A stretch of DNA of 52,011 nucleotides, from positions 1-52,011 of the forward strand of contig MVBO01000103.1 of NCBI GenBank assembly GCA_002261195.1, given 5' to 3'. Under the pieces are notes generated by a model, which ran no database searches, was not told where the DNA came from, and was given only the letters and a program-made list of their open reading frames with translations. Source of the stretch: Bifiguratus adelaidae. Lineage: Eukaryota > Mucoromycota > Endogonomycetes > Endogonales. The translations under genes were made by a program, and so were the position numbers. Positions 31,921 to 42,848 of the stretch are shown piece by piece. How positions within the stretch are numbered: position 1 is the stretch's first letter; every line of letters begins with the position of its first letter.

Positions 31921-33246
31921 ATGGGAAAAGTAGCATTGGTCTTTGGTGCAAACGGTGTCTCTGGACTCGCACTTCTTGAAGCTCTCTTTGAGCAACCCAA
32001 ATCGGAATGGAGCAAGATTATCAGTGTTTCTCGGCGACCGCCACAACTGGATCACAAGGACGACCGCGTCCACCACATCTCGATTGATCTATTGCACAAA
32101 TCTACGGACGACTTGGCCTCTGAAATTGACAAAGCGGGTGGTAGGGAGGTGACCCATGCCTTCCATTACACCTATATTGAAAAGTCTGATGAAAATGAAT
32201 TGATCGAGGTGAACCGAACCTTGTTCAAGACGGCGCTAGATGCTTGTGCGTCAGCTTGTCCAAAATTGCAAGTCTTTCAACTGCAAACGGGATACAAGGT
32301 GACGTCAAGCATAGGCTGTGATTGAGTGAATGCTGATCCGATGTTATAGTATTATGGCGTCCATTTAGGAGGAAAGGAATTGGCGCCTAGACCCTTCAAG
32401 GAAGATGCCCCACGCCACTCTGGCGCGAACTTTTACTTCATCCAAGAAGACATGCTTCAAGAAGCTGCCTTCAAGAACAAGTGGAAGTATGTGATCACTC
32501 GACCAAACATCATTATCGGTATTGCCAAAGGTTCGTATCAATTCACGCGCTGCGCACTGCGACTAACAAAAGCTCAAAGGCAACTACATGAACTTTGCCG
32601 TTTCGGTCGGTCTGTACGCGGCCTTGCAAAAGGAACTTGGCCGACCTCTTGTCTTTCCCGGCAATGGCAACATGTATAACCAGAAGGTTGACTTTTCTCC
32701 CGCCATCAACAATGCCCGTTTCCAAGCATTCTGCGCGACCAACCCGAAAGCCTATAATCAAATCTTTAACATTGCTTCGGACCAAGACACGAGTTTCAGT
32801 CAAATTTGGCCCAAGATTGCCGAGTAAGTAAATTAATCTGGGTGTGATTTTAACAAGCTCACCACTATTGCCTATAGCTATTTCGGTATCCCTGTCAAGG
32901 CCGAATTCACCAAGGAGGCGAAGGAAGGCATGGTTTCTGAGCAACCTCTTGCAGAATACATGCCGGCAAACCAACAGAAATGGGAAGAAATCGCGAAGAA
33001 GAAGGGATTGGATCCCAAGGCTTACGAATATGCCACCTGGGCCTTTGTAGGTGAGTAGACTTGGGCTACAGATGACTCAGGTACTGGTTTGACCATGTGC
33101 TAGATTTCGCCACGTCGCGTACTTGGCCCGATGACGGTGACCTTTCAATGGCCAGAAACCTTGGTTGGGATCTCAACTGCGACGTTTGGGAATCCTTCAA
33201 GCAAGTCTTTGACAAGATGAAGGAGCTCAAGTTCATCCCCAATTGA
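31921..33246 (+). CDS. PRISE/VEP1-type short-chain reductase (SirQ-like)
   Basis: NAD(P)H-dependent enone reductase-like protein, 372 aa, atypical SDR of the progesterone 5-beta-reductase/iridoid-synthase-like family. Exons 31921-32298, 32350-32530, 32580-32823, 32878-33050, 33104-33246; introns 49-54 nt, GT-AG. The dinucleotide-binding GANGVSGLALLEAL is at residues 9-22. The family motif appears as NFYFIQEDML (catalytic Tyr), followed by WKYVITRPNIIIG. The C-terminal part has DFATSRTWPDDGDLSMARNL and LGWDLNCDVWESFKQVFDKM. Substrate unknown; fungal members occur both as free enzymes and in secondary-metabolite clusters, and no cluster is visible here. A decayed copy follows 306 nt downstream. 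Confidence 0.92.
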
Positions 33247-33552
33247 TAGCATGCTCTAAACGACAACAACGAAGAAGAAGAATACCGACAAACAGGATCT
33301 TTTGCAGCTGTTGGTAACGTCGCGTGACAAGTGAAGGCTCAGTATGAAATGAACAACAATGTGTGAATTGTTTTAATAGGAAAGAATATATGAATATCGT
33401 CCGTTGAAATGAATACTTAACAAAGCCCAAAGGGATCCCGGTCTTCCAAATTTGAGAGTCCGGGGATCCGTAAGCAGGCCAAGGCAAACGACGAACCGCG
33501 GGGCGCAACGAAAGTTGCATATATACCACTCTTGCTCTGGCCGACACTCCGT
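33247..33552. other. spacer between the two reductase copies
   Basis: This 306-nt spacer holds the 3' end of the intact reductase and the upstream region of the decayed copy. I saw no gene. Similarity between the two copies starts essentially at the ATG, so the promoters are not alike. Confidence 0.6.
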
Positions 33553-34820
33553 ATGGGAAAAGTAGCATTGGTCTTTGGTGCAAACGGTGTCTCTGGACTC
33601 GCACTTCTTGAAGCTCTCTTTGAGCAACCCAAATCGGAATGGAGCAAGATTATCAGTATTTCTCGGCGACCGCCACAAATGGATCACAAGGACGACCGCG
33701 TCCACCACATCTCGATTGATTTATTGCACAAATCTACGGACGACTTGGCCTCTGAATTTGACAAAGGGGGTGGCAAAGAAGTAACCCGTGCCTTTTTCTA
33801 TGCTTACATTCAAAAGGCGGATGGAAAGGAATTGATCGCGGTGAACCGAGATTTGCTCAAGAACGCCCTGGATACCTGTGCGTCCGCTTGCCCAAGAATG
33901 CAAGTCTTTGAACTGCAGACGGAATACAAGGTAAGAGCAGGCCGTAAAAGTCGAGTAGTGGGTCCTAGACCAGGCAAAGGCGTCCATTTAACTGGAAAGG
34001 AGTTAGTGCCGACACCATTCAAAGAAAATTCCAAATGCCGACTTTTACTTTGTTCAGGAAAACATGCTTAAAGAAGCCTCTGCCAAGCACAATTGGCAGT
34101 ATGTGATCACTCAACCGTGTCACATTATCGGCATCGCCAAAGGTTCGTACACATCCACGGAATCTGTGTATTGTCTTGCGAGTTTGAAGGCAACTACATG
34201 AACCTTGCTGTCTCGCTCGGTCTATACGCTACCTTGCAAAAGGAACTTGGCCAGCCTCTTGTCTTCCAGGGGCAATGGTACTATGTACAATCTCCCTGTC
34301 GACTCTTCTCCGGCCATCAACAATGCTCGTTTCCAGGTGTTCTGTGCGACCACCCTAAAAGCCTTTAACCAAGACTTTAACATTGCTTCAGGCCAATAGG
34401 CCAGCTTCATTCAACTTTGGCCCAAAATCGCCGAGTAGGGCCTCTATCTGGACCTATTTTGACATACTGATAACCCCGCGCCCTAGCTATTTTGGCATTC
34501 CTGTCAAGGCCGAATTCACCAAGGAGGTCAAGGATGGCACGTTCTCGGAGCAGCCTCTCGCCGAGTATGTGCCGGCGAAACAACAGCAATGGGAAGAGAT
34601 TGCCACCAGGGGCTTTGTCGGTAGGTTTATTAGAGGTTTTTGTCGTGCAAGTATAGACTAATTTCATCACGAGATAGACGCCGGCACTTGCTGTACTTGG
34701 CCGTTTGAAGGAAATCTCTCCAAGGCCAGAAGCGTTGGTTGGGATATCACTTTCGACACTTGGGAGTCCTTCAGACAAATCTTTGATAAGATGACGGAGC
34801 TCAAGTTTATACCCAAATGA
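33553..34820 (+). pseudogene. decayed tandem copy of the PRISE-type reductase
   Basis: Aligns to the reductase at 31921-33246 over its whole length and keeps recognisable remnants of its exons. Exon 1 is intact and nearly identical for 214 nt. Later it carries several disabling changes: the first intron lost its acceptor environment and the YYG codons (about 33985); 11 nt are missing near 34020-34042 relative to the intact copy, shifting the frame; a 1-nt insertion lies near 34270; and an in-frame TAG occurs at 34397-34399. The last exon still resembles the parent up to TGA at 34818-34820. It could still yield a truncated protein of about 125-180 aa from exon 1, but a working reductase is not possible. 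Confidence 0.88.
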
Positions 34821-34991
34821 CTAGGAGTAAACGGAGTGTGAAAGAAGGGAAACCACAAGAGATTACATGAAAACAAACAATGTGTTACATCATCAAGTTG
34901 AAGCGAATACCTTATTGCGTCGTTGCAACTTGTACAGGGGCAATGTCTATTATAGATAAATTGGCGAAAACAGGGGATTACCTTGGTCAAA

Positions 34992-36845
34992 TTAGATCTT
35001 ATTGTCTTTGAAATCGGCATCGTGAGAGTGATGCTGGTAAGCCTCCTCTTGGATGGCGTTACGAACGATGGAATCCTCCTCGACATCAATCTTGTCATTC
35101 TTACCGTGGCAGAACCAGAAGAGAGGTGTGCAGACACCCATAGCGCAGGCAATACCAGTGTACATCCAGACAAGCTTGGGATCCACGGTCACGGAAACGA
35201 GAGCGAATTGGAGAACGGAACCAAGACAGCTGGTGAAAAGGAAGAGAGCCATAACGAGGGACTTCATGCTCTCGGGAGCCTTCTTGTAAGCATATTCGAG
35301 GCCGGTAATGGAAGCAAAGATTTCAGAGATGGCAATGAACACGTATGATAAGACTTGGTAACCGGCGGAGATGTAGTTGTTGCCGCCAGAGCCATCGTTG
35401 GCCTCGGAAGGCATGTTGTAATAAGGAGGGGAGTTATAGATCATGCTTTGAATGCCGGCGGTGTAAGCCATGGCGATAGCGGCAAACATAAAACCGAGGG
35501 TGATACGGAAGATCGGGCGCATCTTGATGCCGACGCGACGGAGACCAGGGTATACGAAGCGATCCATGATGGGAATGGCAATGATCAACACAAGAGGATC
35601 AATGTTCTGCATGATGTCGTTGGGAACATTGCCAGTCTCCATGGTAGCGGCTTGAGAAATCAGGTTGGACGTCATTTGAGAATAGCAAAGCCAGTAAATG
35701 GGGTACCAGCAGAAGACCGCACACGCCTTAATTGTACGCTTCAATTCGTCAATGAAGACATCGTCCCAAGTGGCCTTGTCCAGCAATTCCGGATGGTTTT
35801 CTTTAAGTGCAGAAGGCTTGAGGGCATCAAGCCCTCCCTTTACCTTGAAGGAGTAGCCAATGACGCGAGCTGCCTCGATGAAAATGGAACCACGGGGAGG
35901 AGCAGATATATAGCGCTTGCGGCCGAGGATGACGGTTGTGATGGCGGGAATGAACATGAGAGTGGGGAGCAAGTAAGCAGGCCAGTAACCGACGTTCTTT
36001 TCCAATTCGGTGGTGGCGATGGCAGAAAGCGAACCAACGTTGATACCCCAGTAGAAGAAGTTGAAGATCTTTTGGTAAGTGGCTTGGGGAGTGACAATAA
36101 CACGTTCGCCGCTCTTCAAGGTGCTAACAAAAGGAGTCTTGCTCTTGTATTGCTCGGCAACCAAAGGAGATACGTTACTCTTGATACCACCAGTACCGAA
36201 ACCAATGATGATGATGGATACGATGAAACCGGGGAAAGCACCACCACTGGCAATAGCGGAAGGAGCGGAGGTAGCGGTCATGATGACCAAACCAACAACG
36301 TATATGATAGCAAAGGTCAAGATAGTCTTGTACTTGCCAAGGTATTGATCAGCAATGATACCACCAAGAATAGGTGTCACGTAGCAAAAGAATTGGAAGA
36401 AGGTGACCAAAGCGGTGGCGGTTTGTTGACCCTTGCCTAGAGCACCGGCTTGATCAGCGGGATCTTTGTACGGACGTTAGTGCGCTAATTAAGACGAAAG
36501 TGACTGTCGACGCTTACATGAAGCAGGAGCAGGGAATTGGATATAGTTTTGGAATACACCGGATAAACCATAGTAAGTGAAACGCTCACAGAATTCAATG
36601 AGAATGACCAAATAGGCAGAGTACGGGATCTTGTCGGCTACTTCACGCAACGTAGCCCAGTCCTCGGCTGTAGGAGCGGGATGTTCGGGGTCATAGTCGG
36701 CGTCCTCCGAAGAGTCAGGAGCATTGGCAACCTGCTTCTCGTCTTCGTAGTTAAAGTGAGTTGCAGTCTCAGTACCGGGGAAATCGGCTTGGGCATTAGC
36801 ACCGTTATGAACGGGCTCCATGGCAGTAGTGTCGTTGGCAGACAT
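34992..36845 (-). CDS. PTR2: proton-coupled di/tripeptide transporter (PTR2/POT family)
   Basis: Plasma-membrane peptide/H+ symporter, 599 aa. Exons 36518-36845 and 34992-36463, one 54-nt GT-AG intron. A hydrophilic acidic N-terminus of about 80 residues leads into VILIEFCERFTYYGLSGVFQ, containing the ExxERFxYYG motif of helix 1 needed for proton coupling. The PTR2 signature FFYWGINVGSLSAI is at about residues 245-258. Other typical blocks are FFQFFCYVTPILGGIIAD, IIIIGFGTGGIKSNVSPLVA and CWYPIYWLCYSQM. Twelve helices are expected. Upstream, ATTGG/CCAAT-like motifs occur around 36985-36995. Expression in most fungi responds to nitrogen source; no such site was proven here. Confidence 0.95.
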
Positions 36846-37962
36846 GTCTAGAGTGACCGTGTGCCGGGATAAGGAGGGAAGGCGCCCGGGAAACGGTGTT
36901 CGACTTTTATAGCGGTTCACTCGTTCAAATTTTTTTACATTGTTTTTCGCCTTACCATAAATGGTTGACCTTGGTGGGTTAGCACAATGGACCATTGGAC
37001 CATTTTGTGACATTCCTATTGGCGCGCGTAATTAGGGCTTACGTCAGCAGGGCATAGCCGTTAGGGTGCCTCTTTCCATGGCCAAACTGGGGTTACTATC
37101 AGTACTGCACATGTATGGCGATAGTGGTATGACGTCTGCCATGGTTCAGTGTGAATATCCTGTCATGGTAAACTGTGTGGTATACCACCCTGCAAGTATG
37201 ATCTGTTCCTTCCCAAATTAAGTCACCGCCAACGATAGGTGCTATTCCTGTGATTGGAGTGTTGTTTCAAATTGTTTCATAGCCATCTACGCCAACCGGG
37301 CCAAGCCTTTTGGTATTAGAGAGTGAGAGAAACTAACTGAAATTTTACCACGATGCTATTTTCTCACGACGCGCTGGGTTGGACAAGAACCCTTTTGCGT
37401 GCACCGTACATCCGTGCGTCCGATAAGTGATGCCATGGTTAATATCACCATGTCGACCATGACTGAAGATTAGATTTGATCCGGTTCTCCATCTATGATT
37501 AGATTCCGAAACCTCTCACGAGCTCCAATGTCCATATACTGCATCTCTTCAACTCAGCTTGTCGTACGCCGGCATGTGAGGTCTTTCCCTGCGCGGAAGT
37601 TTTATTGACTTTACGAATATTGCCACACGCTATGCGTCCGCATGCGGTAATTCATAATTTACGGATTAAAACTCCGCTCGCGTGTCTCCTTGCTCATGGG
37701 CAAAGTTCTGAGCGTTCGCTTGATTTCCCTTTCTTATACAGGATACATGTAGTCTACGAGACAGCCTTAGCAATTGCGATCGATCAGTATAGACATTTGC
37801 CCTTGCGTTTCTGGATAGGAACCAACGCGACTTATTTGCGACAAGGTCCGGAATGTGACCATTTCACTCTCCGCGATCGCCTCTTTCCTCGGTTTTATTT
37901 CCCGGGGTGGTACACGTGTAACAGTGTCCTATATAGAATGCATATGACTCCACTATGCTTCT
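36846..37962. other. intergenic region, no gene seen
   Basis: This 1117-nt region lies between the divergent-facing 5' end of the peptide transporter and the 3' end of the AlkB gene. Its first 200 nt should be the transporter promoter, with CCATTGG-type motifs. A 143-codon + strand frame (37605-38036) begins with a non-ATG codon, has no domain and partly overlaps the AlkB 3' end, so I do not call it. Confidence 0.6.
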
Positions 37963-39223
37963 CTAGCTGTTTCCCCACGGAACGTCACAGGTATCAGGCC
38001 ATCTTCCCATACACTTGCAGGGGCTATTTACATTGATCCAGCTGCTTCCTGTACGGCATCGCCTAAAGGTGAGACTCCATCGCTCTGTCCGCCGTCGAAT
38101 AGTCGTGCCTCCTTCGGCGTCAGAGACAATGTCTGTAGTACGCTCACGAATAGTATGTGACCATCCGTACCGGGAAGCACCCGTCATGACCAGACATGAC
38201 CTAGGTGTCAAATCGATGGTAACCAAGGCCTTTGCATTTGTGTCTGGCCATTCGCAAAACTTGCTTACAGGTTTGAACTCCATAAGTACTGGTGAGAGCA
38301 AAGAGATGGACAAGATGGCCCCGTCAAAGACTGAATGTGTATCGATGTGAGGAGGAATACCTCCATTTGGTTTGTAGGATTGAATGGTCAACTGATCCCA
38401 ATCGCTGGGGAGTGGAAGACCGGGTATATCTTTATGCAATCTGTCGTACAACCGTTCCAGTATCGGTATTGTCCAGGACGGCATAGGTGCAGCATTGTGT
38501 ACCACCGGATCTTTAAATTTGTTTGTGCCGTATTCAAAGATGTGACCATAATGTTGCTAAAAGAACGAGGTCAATCTCACCGGATGCTGAAAAGACAACA
38601 CCTACCACTTGGCGCTTCCGAATCTGATCCCAGGGCCTTGCCTTGGCGAATTCGATAATTGCGGCTTCTTCTGGCTCAGTAATGAACTCTTCCACCAAAA
38701 TCAATCCCGGGATAATTTGCGCAGGTGATGGCAACAGAATCTCGTGTATGGGAGATACGGAACGGCTCGTGCTGAAGCCATAATCGCTTGGTAAGGATCT
38801 CAATATCGAAGGACGTGTTCGTAAGAACTCCACCAGAACGACCTTTTTGTTTAGCTCTTCATTTGGCTTCTCGTTCAGGCTCGACTTGATTGCGCTGGCA
38901 GCCTCGGCACTCTCGCATGTTACTGTCGAATAAGGCCGACCAAAAGCCATGTTGACGGTGACGACTCCTTGAAATCGCCGGAGTAAAAGCTCTCGAAGTG
39001 CATCTTCATTCACCCCGCCGTGACCAGTCGCACCGACGTTGACCAATATCAAATGTCTTGTAGGCTCCTCTGAGAATATCTCTTTCACTGGCTGCCCGAA
39101 TGTCTCGGACAGCGTGTTGTAAGCGCGCGTTCTCTTCTTATTCACATAGAACGCATCGAGAGGCATGTCCACAAAATAACAGTCACTCAAGCCTCGCAAT
39201 GAAGAATTTGCGTGGCGACGCAT
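37963..39223 (-). CDS. RRM-AlkB 2-oxoglutarate/Fe(II) dioxygenase (ALKBH8-like, no methyltransferase)
   Basis: 403 aa; exons 38606-39223 and 37963-38556, a 49-nt GT-AG intron that creates RKRQVQHYGHIFEYG. The N-terminal half (about residues 55-145) resembles an RRM: HLILVNVGATG, ALRELLLRRFQGVVTVNMAF, STVTCESAEAA. The AlkB part has VEEFITEPEE, PDQLTIQSY-like PNGGIPPHIDTHSVF (iron-binding His and Asp), GWSHTIRER (second His and the 2-oxoglutarate Arg region) and RTERWSLTFRR (second Arg pair). Animal ALKBH8 hydroxylates a wobble-uridine modification of tRNA and also has a C-terminal methyltransferase, absent here; fungi use separate Trm9. Start chosen at 39221-39223; an internal ATG at 39164-39166 is possible. 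Only 47 nt separate it from the divergent SNAPC4 start. Confidence 0.85.
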
Positions 39224-39270
39224 CCCATAACTCTTGTGGTCGCGTGCTGCGACACACCTGTCATGATAGT

Positions 39271-41699
39271 ATGGAGGGGCAAGTGGCCTTTTCTTCCTCA
39301 CCCTCTTCTCCTGGAAAGTATACAGACCCGTTGAATCTCCGTGATGGGAACGGTAAGTGTTGACACGCCTATATATTGGCACAGTGTTCAAAACAGCCAT
39401 CTCACACTTGCTGCGCAGAGCACGACACGGAAACTGACGTGGGCTCTGAATCGGACCCGTTGACTATTCAGGAATTGGATGCTATTGCTAGACAGCTAGG
39501 AATCGATTTGGATGCCTTACAAGTACCGGACCTCCCATTCCCGGAAATAAGTCTCGAAGAACCAGAACCTTCACGGTCTCTTGTACCTTCACCGAGTATA
39601 AACGGACCGCAAGAGCTACGAGCGGCAACACTTGAGGCTTATCAGCTCAACAAAAGGTGTCAAGAGGCACTTTCCGACTATTTAAAGAAGATTGATGATG
39701 CTATCAAACATAATACTTTTCTTTTGGTATGTACGATACAATCAGCGTTGCGGCGGTGAGAGTTAACATTGATTGTAGACCGCGGTGCGAAATGTAAATC
39801 ACAATGTTGCCAAAGCACACGCCATTGGTCACAACGCCATTGGTTATTCGGATGCATACGCTGCTGCTCTGCCCACTCCCCCTGTCAAACGACTCAACCT
39901 ATTTCAAGGACCCTATTTCAACGATGAGGATGGCAATGTTCCTCCTGAAAACGAGGATATCAAGCTAAAGCGACATACTCCACAATTTGAAGTGCGAAAA
40001 TGTGAGCCCTCGAACATTTCCGAAATCGCTGCAGGAGTATTCACTCTGATTACAGGGACTGACAAGGAAAGAGAAACTTTAGCTAGGGCTGTCCGCAATG
40101 AGAATCTTCGCCTTTTTGCCCTTCGACGAAACAACATGTAAGTAAACTCAGTGTCTTCGATGAATAGTCATTGAGCTTTCTTTACAGAGACACTCCTACA
40201 TCGTCTCCATCCCAATCCACCACCATCCGATCCCTCAATGACGCTAGACCTTCAACGCCAACAGCAGGTGTAGATAGGCACGGTCGCGACACCGAGCCTC
40301 TTCCTTCGATTAAACCTGAGTATGAGCCTGCCGAAATAGACGTTGGATCACTGGATTGGAACGCCATTAGCGAGCGTTGGGTACGTGTTGCATTCTCGCA
40401 GATCTAGGTAGTGACATTAATACGGCTAACACCATGCCTAGTTTAAAGGAACCCGGTCACCCGCCGAGTCTAGGATACAATGGACATGTCATGACCATCC
40501 GACGATCAACAAAGGTCCATGGACCAAATCTGAATCACTCAACCTCGTGAAACTAGTTGAAAAACATGGATTCTACGGTCATTGGGTCGAAATTGCCCTT
40601 GAACTCGGTACCAATCGCACAGCAGCTCAATGCTTTCAGCAGTATCAACAGAAACTCAATACCGACATTGCCAGACGCCGATGGACAACGGAAGACGATC
40701 GCTTACTACAAGAGGCAGTAGCCATGTATGGAGAAAAGGATTGGCAACGGGTTGCCAGCGTACACGGGAACCGCACAGGACAGCAGTGCTTGCATCGATG
40801 GAGTAAGACCCTCAATCCGGCCATACGACGAGGTCGATGGCGAGAAGATGAAGATAAGGCTTTACGCAAGGCAGTCTCCGTCTATGGGTCAGGCAATTGG
40901 GTGAAGATTGCGCAGCATGTACTCGGTAGAACGGATGTTCAATGTCGAGAACGGTGGATGAATGTCCTCAGTCCGGAGATCAACAATGGACCGTGGACAC
41001 CGGAGGAGGATGAAATACTTTTAAAGCGTGTTGCGGACTTTGGTGAACATAGCTGGAGTGCGGTTGCGGACAAGATACATCGGCGTACCGACAACCAATG
41101 TTGGCGCAGATGGAAAATACTCACCGGAAAGACGAAGCAGGAACCCAGTAGACGCATCAAAAGGCAGCGCACGTCGAATGGCGCTATACCAACTTCCTCA
41201 TCTCTAACAATCGCTAATGGCATAACAGAACAGCCAATGATAATACCCATGTCCAAGGATATGAAGGTCATATCGCTTGCGAGCTTGATGGCGGTAAGAG
41301 TGCGCTACATACTCAGGTTTGCATGGCTAATGGGCATTCAAATAGACTTTTCGGTTGGGAGAGGACAAACATGGCAATCCCTTCCCCTTCCATACATTTG
41401 ACTATATACGACCACAACCACCTAATGCAGCCACGATGTCTGTAGCCCAAGCGTTAATCAATCGATACCCGGAACAATGTACCGACACAGCTGAAGCTGA
41501 TCGTTCGGCCGCTAATAACGACATGACTTCAGCTGATGCTCCATCCGAGAGCAAGGATTTGCTAAGCCCTGAAGAGCAAGAAACCGAAAGCTATCGTCTT
41601 TTGGAAGCACGGTTTCAATGGGCCTTCGCATGGCCTCTGCTTCTTAGCACCATGTCGGAGGAGCAACCGGTAGAATCCAAAAATGTCAAGTGTACATAA
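39271..41699 (+). CDS. SNAPC4/SNAP190 homologue, Myb-repeat subunit of the snRNA-activating complex
   Basis: 715 aa; exons 39271-39352, 39419-39726, 39779-40137, 40188-40380, 40442-41293, 41346-41699; all introns GT-AG and 50-66 nt. The N-terminal half includes a helical segment (ATLEAYQLNKRCQEALSDYL) like that contacting other SNAPc subunits. A half repeat (RSPAESRIQW ... HPTINKGPW) is followed by four full Myb repeats: KGPWTKSESLNLVKLVEKHG, RRRWTTEDDRLLQEAVAMYG, RGRWREDEDKALRKAVSVYG and NGPWTPEEDEILLKRVADFG. The 4.5-repeat layout (Rh, Ra-Rd) is the hallmark of SNAP190, which binds the proximal sequence element of snRNA promoters. A basic stretch (RRIKRQR) follows. The C-terminal exon is poorly conserved. 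The ATG at 39271 is the only one that fits the exon 1 phase. Confidence 0.88.
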
Positions 41700-41833
41700 T
41701 GAATGAAACTGTGACGTCACGACATTAGGGAATGGCACGGTGGCTTAGACTCCCCCAAGGGTAACTTGCTGCAAATTCGCCTACAGTGATCCTTCCTTTT
41801 CATCCTTACCTTCACATATCATCCGTTACAAAG

Positions 41834-42674
41834 ATGGTTGTAAGTATTCACTTCGATGCCTTGAGTAGCATATACGTGCGCAGTAGTATCAGGTTGGCTA
41901 CAGGGATGCGGTGGATGATGGATGCATGGATGGTCCCTAGAGATTATCGCGATGGACATGGCATCATGTGCATGGTCCTGTGCAGACCTCAATCTCGAAA
42001 GTTTCGGTCAATATTAGCATCCTGCTCCTGGTAGCTTGAACGATAGTACTGCTCACAAGAGACTCTTGGCTAGTCTGCTGTTGTTCTTTCAAGGTGCTAA
42101 TTGCTCACTTGCCCACTTACAGCAAGGATCCTTCAAACGCCTTGTCCAGGTTGGACGTGTCGTGTACGTCAACCACGGTGAAGACGCTGGCAAGCTCGCT
42201 GTCGTCGTTGAGGTTATTGATCACAAACGGGTAAGTCATTTCGCCCCTGAAGCCAACCTAGGTAATCTAGGTAGCTTCTGTTTCAGCACCTGCTTGTACT
42301 AAGCAGGCTTGCTCCAGAGCGCAAAGCGGCAATTTTTATGCAGTGACTCACCATCTGTTCAATCTTAGGCCCTCATTCACGGTCCTACCACCGGTGTGAC
42401 CCGTCAATCCGCCTCTTTCCGCAACATCGTCCTCACTCCCATCGTATTGAAGGGTCTTACCCGTGGAGCTGGCGCGAAGGTTGTTGCCAAGCATTACGAG
42501 AAGGACGAGGTTGATGCCAAGTGGGCCAAGTCTGCCTGGGCCCAAAAGCTCGACAAGCGCCAAAAGCGGGCTGCTCTCAGCGATTTCGACCGATTCAAGC
42601 TCATGAAGTTGAGAAAGCAACGCCGTGCAGTTGTCGCTCCCCACTTCGCCAAGCTCAGGAAGCAACAAGCTTAA
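41834..42674 (+). CDS. RPL14: 60S ribosomal protein eL14
   Basis: Cytosolic large-subunit ribosomal protein, 139 aa. Exons 41834-41839 (ATG GTT only), 42123-42230 and 42369-42674. The spliced start MVQGSFKRLVQVGRVVYVN is as in other fungal eL14. It is followed by GKLAVVVEVIDHKR and ALIHGPTTGVTRQS across intron 2, and by the C-terminal ALSDFDRFKLMKLRKQRR, conserved in all eL14. Introns of 283 and 138 nt are much longer than elsewhere in this window, a common feature of fungal ribosomal protein genes. An AATAAA signal is at 42712. The donor of intron 1 (GTAAGT at 41840) directly after two codons is strong. Confidence 0.96.
42289..42307 (+). repeat. perfect 7-bp hairpin in eL14 intron 2
   Basis: CCTGCTT and AAGCAGG form a perfect 7-bp inverted repeat around a 5-nt loop. 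It lies near the centre of the 138-nt second intron of the eL14 gene. It could be part of an intronic RNA structure; no snoRNA boxes were convincingly identified. Confidence 0.6.
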
Positions 42675-42711
42675 ACAACCTTTGTCGAGATTGTATAGCT
42701 CCCTGATGTTC

Positions 42712-42717
42712 AATAAA
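42712..42717 (+). terminator. poly(A) signal AATAAA of the eL14 gene
   Basis: A perfect AATAAA hexamer occurs 38 nt after the eL14 stop codon. Confidence 0.65.
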
Positions 42718-42848
42718 AAGGTTACAGATTACTTCATGATGAACGCTACATTGATTCCCCCTCTAACTGTGAAAGCGCATTAACGTGACCACACGAGGAA
42801 AATGATCCATTTATGAGGTTCTAGAGACTTTGATATCTACAAACGCTG

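Noticed and set aside
35355-36440. 361-codon + strand frame opposite the peptide transporter
   Set aside because: Low-complexity composition (Gly/Asp/Thr-rich) and complete overlap with well-conserved transporter codons mark it as a shadow.
37605-38036. 143-codon + strand frame between the peptide transporter and AlkB genes
   Set aside because: It starts with TTG, has no recognisable pattern, and runs into the 3' end of the AlkB gene on the other strand.
41840-42122. C/D-box snoRNA in eL14 intron 1
   Set aside because: A GATGATG-like C box is present near 41915, but I found no correctly placed CTGA D box or terminal stem.
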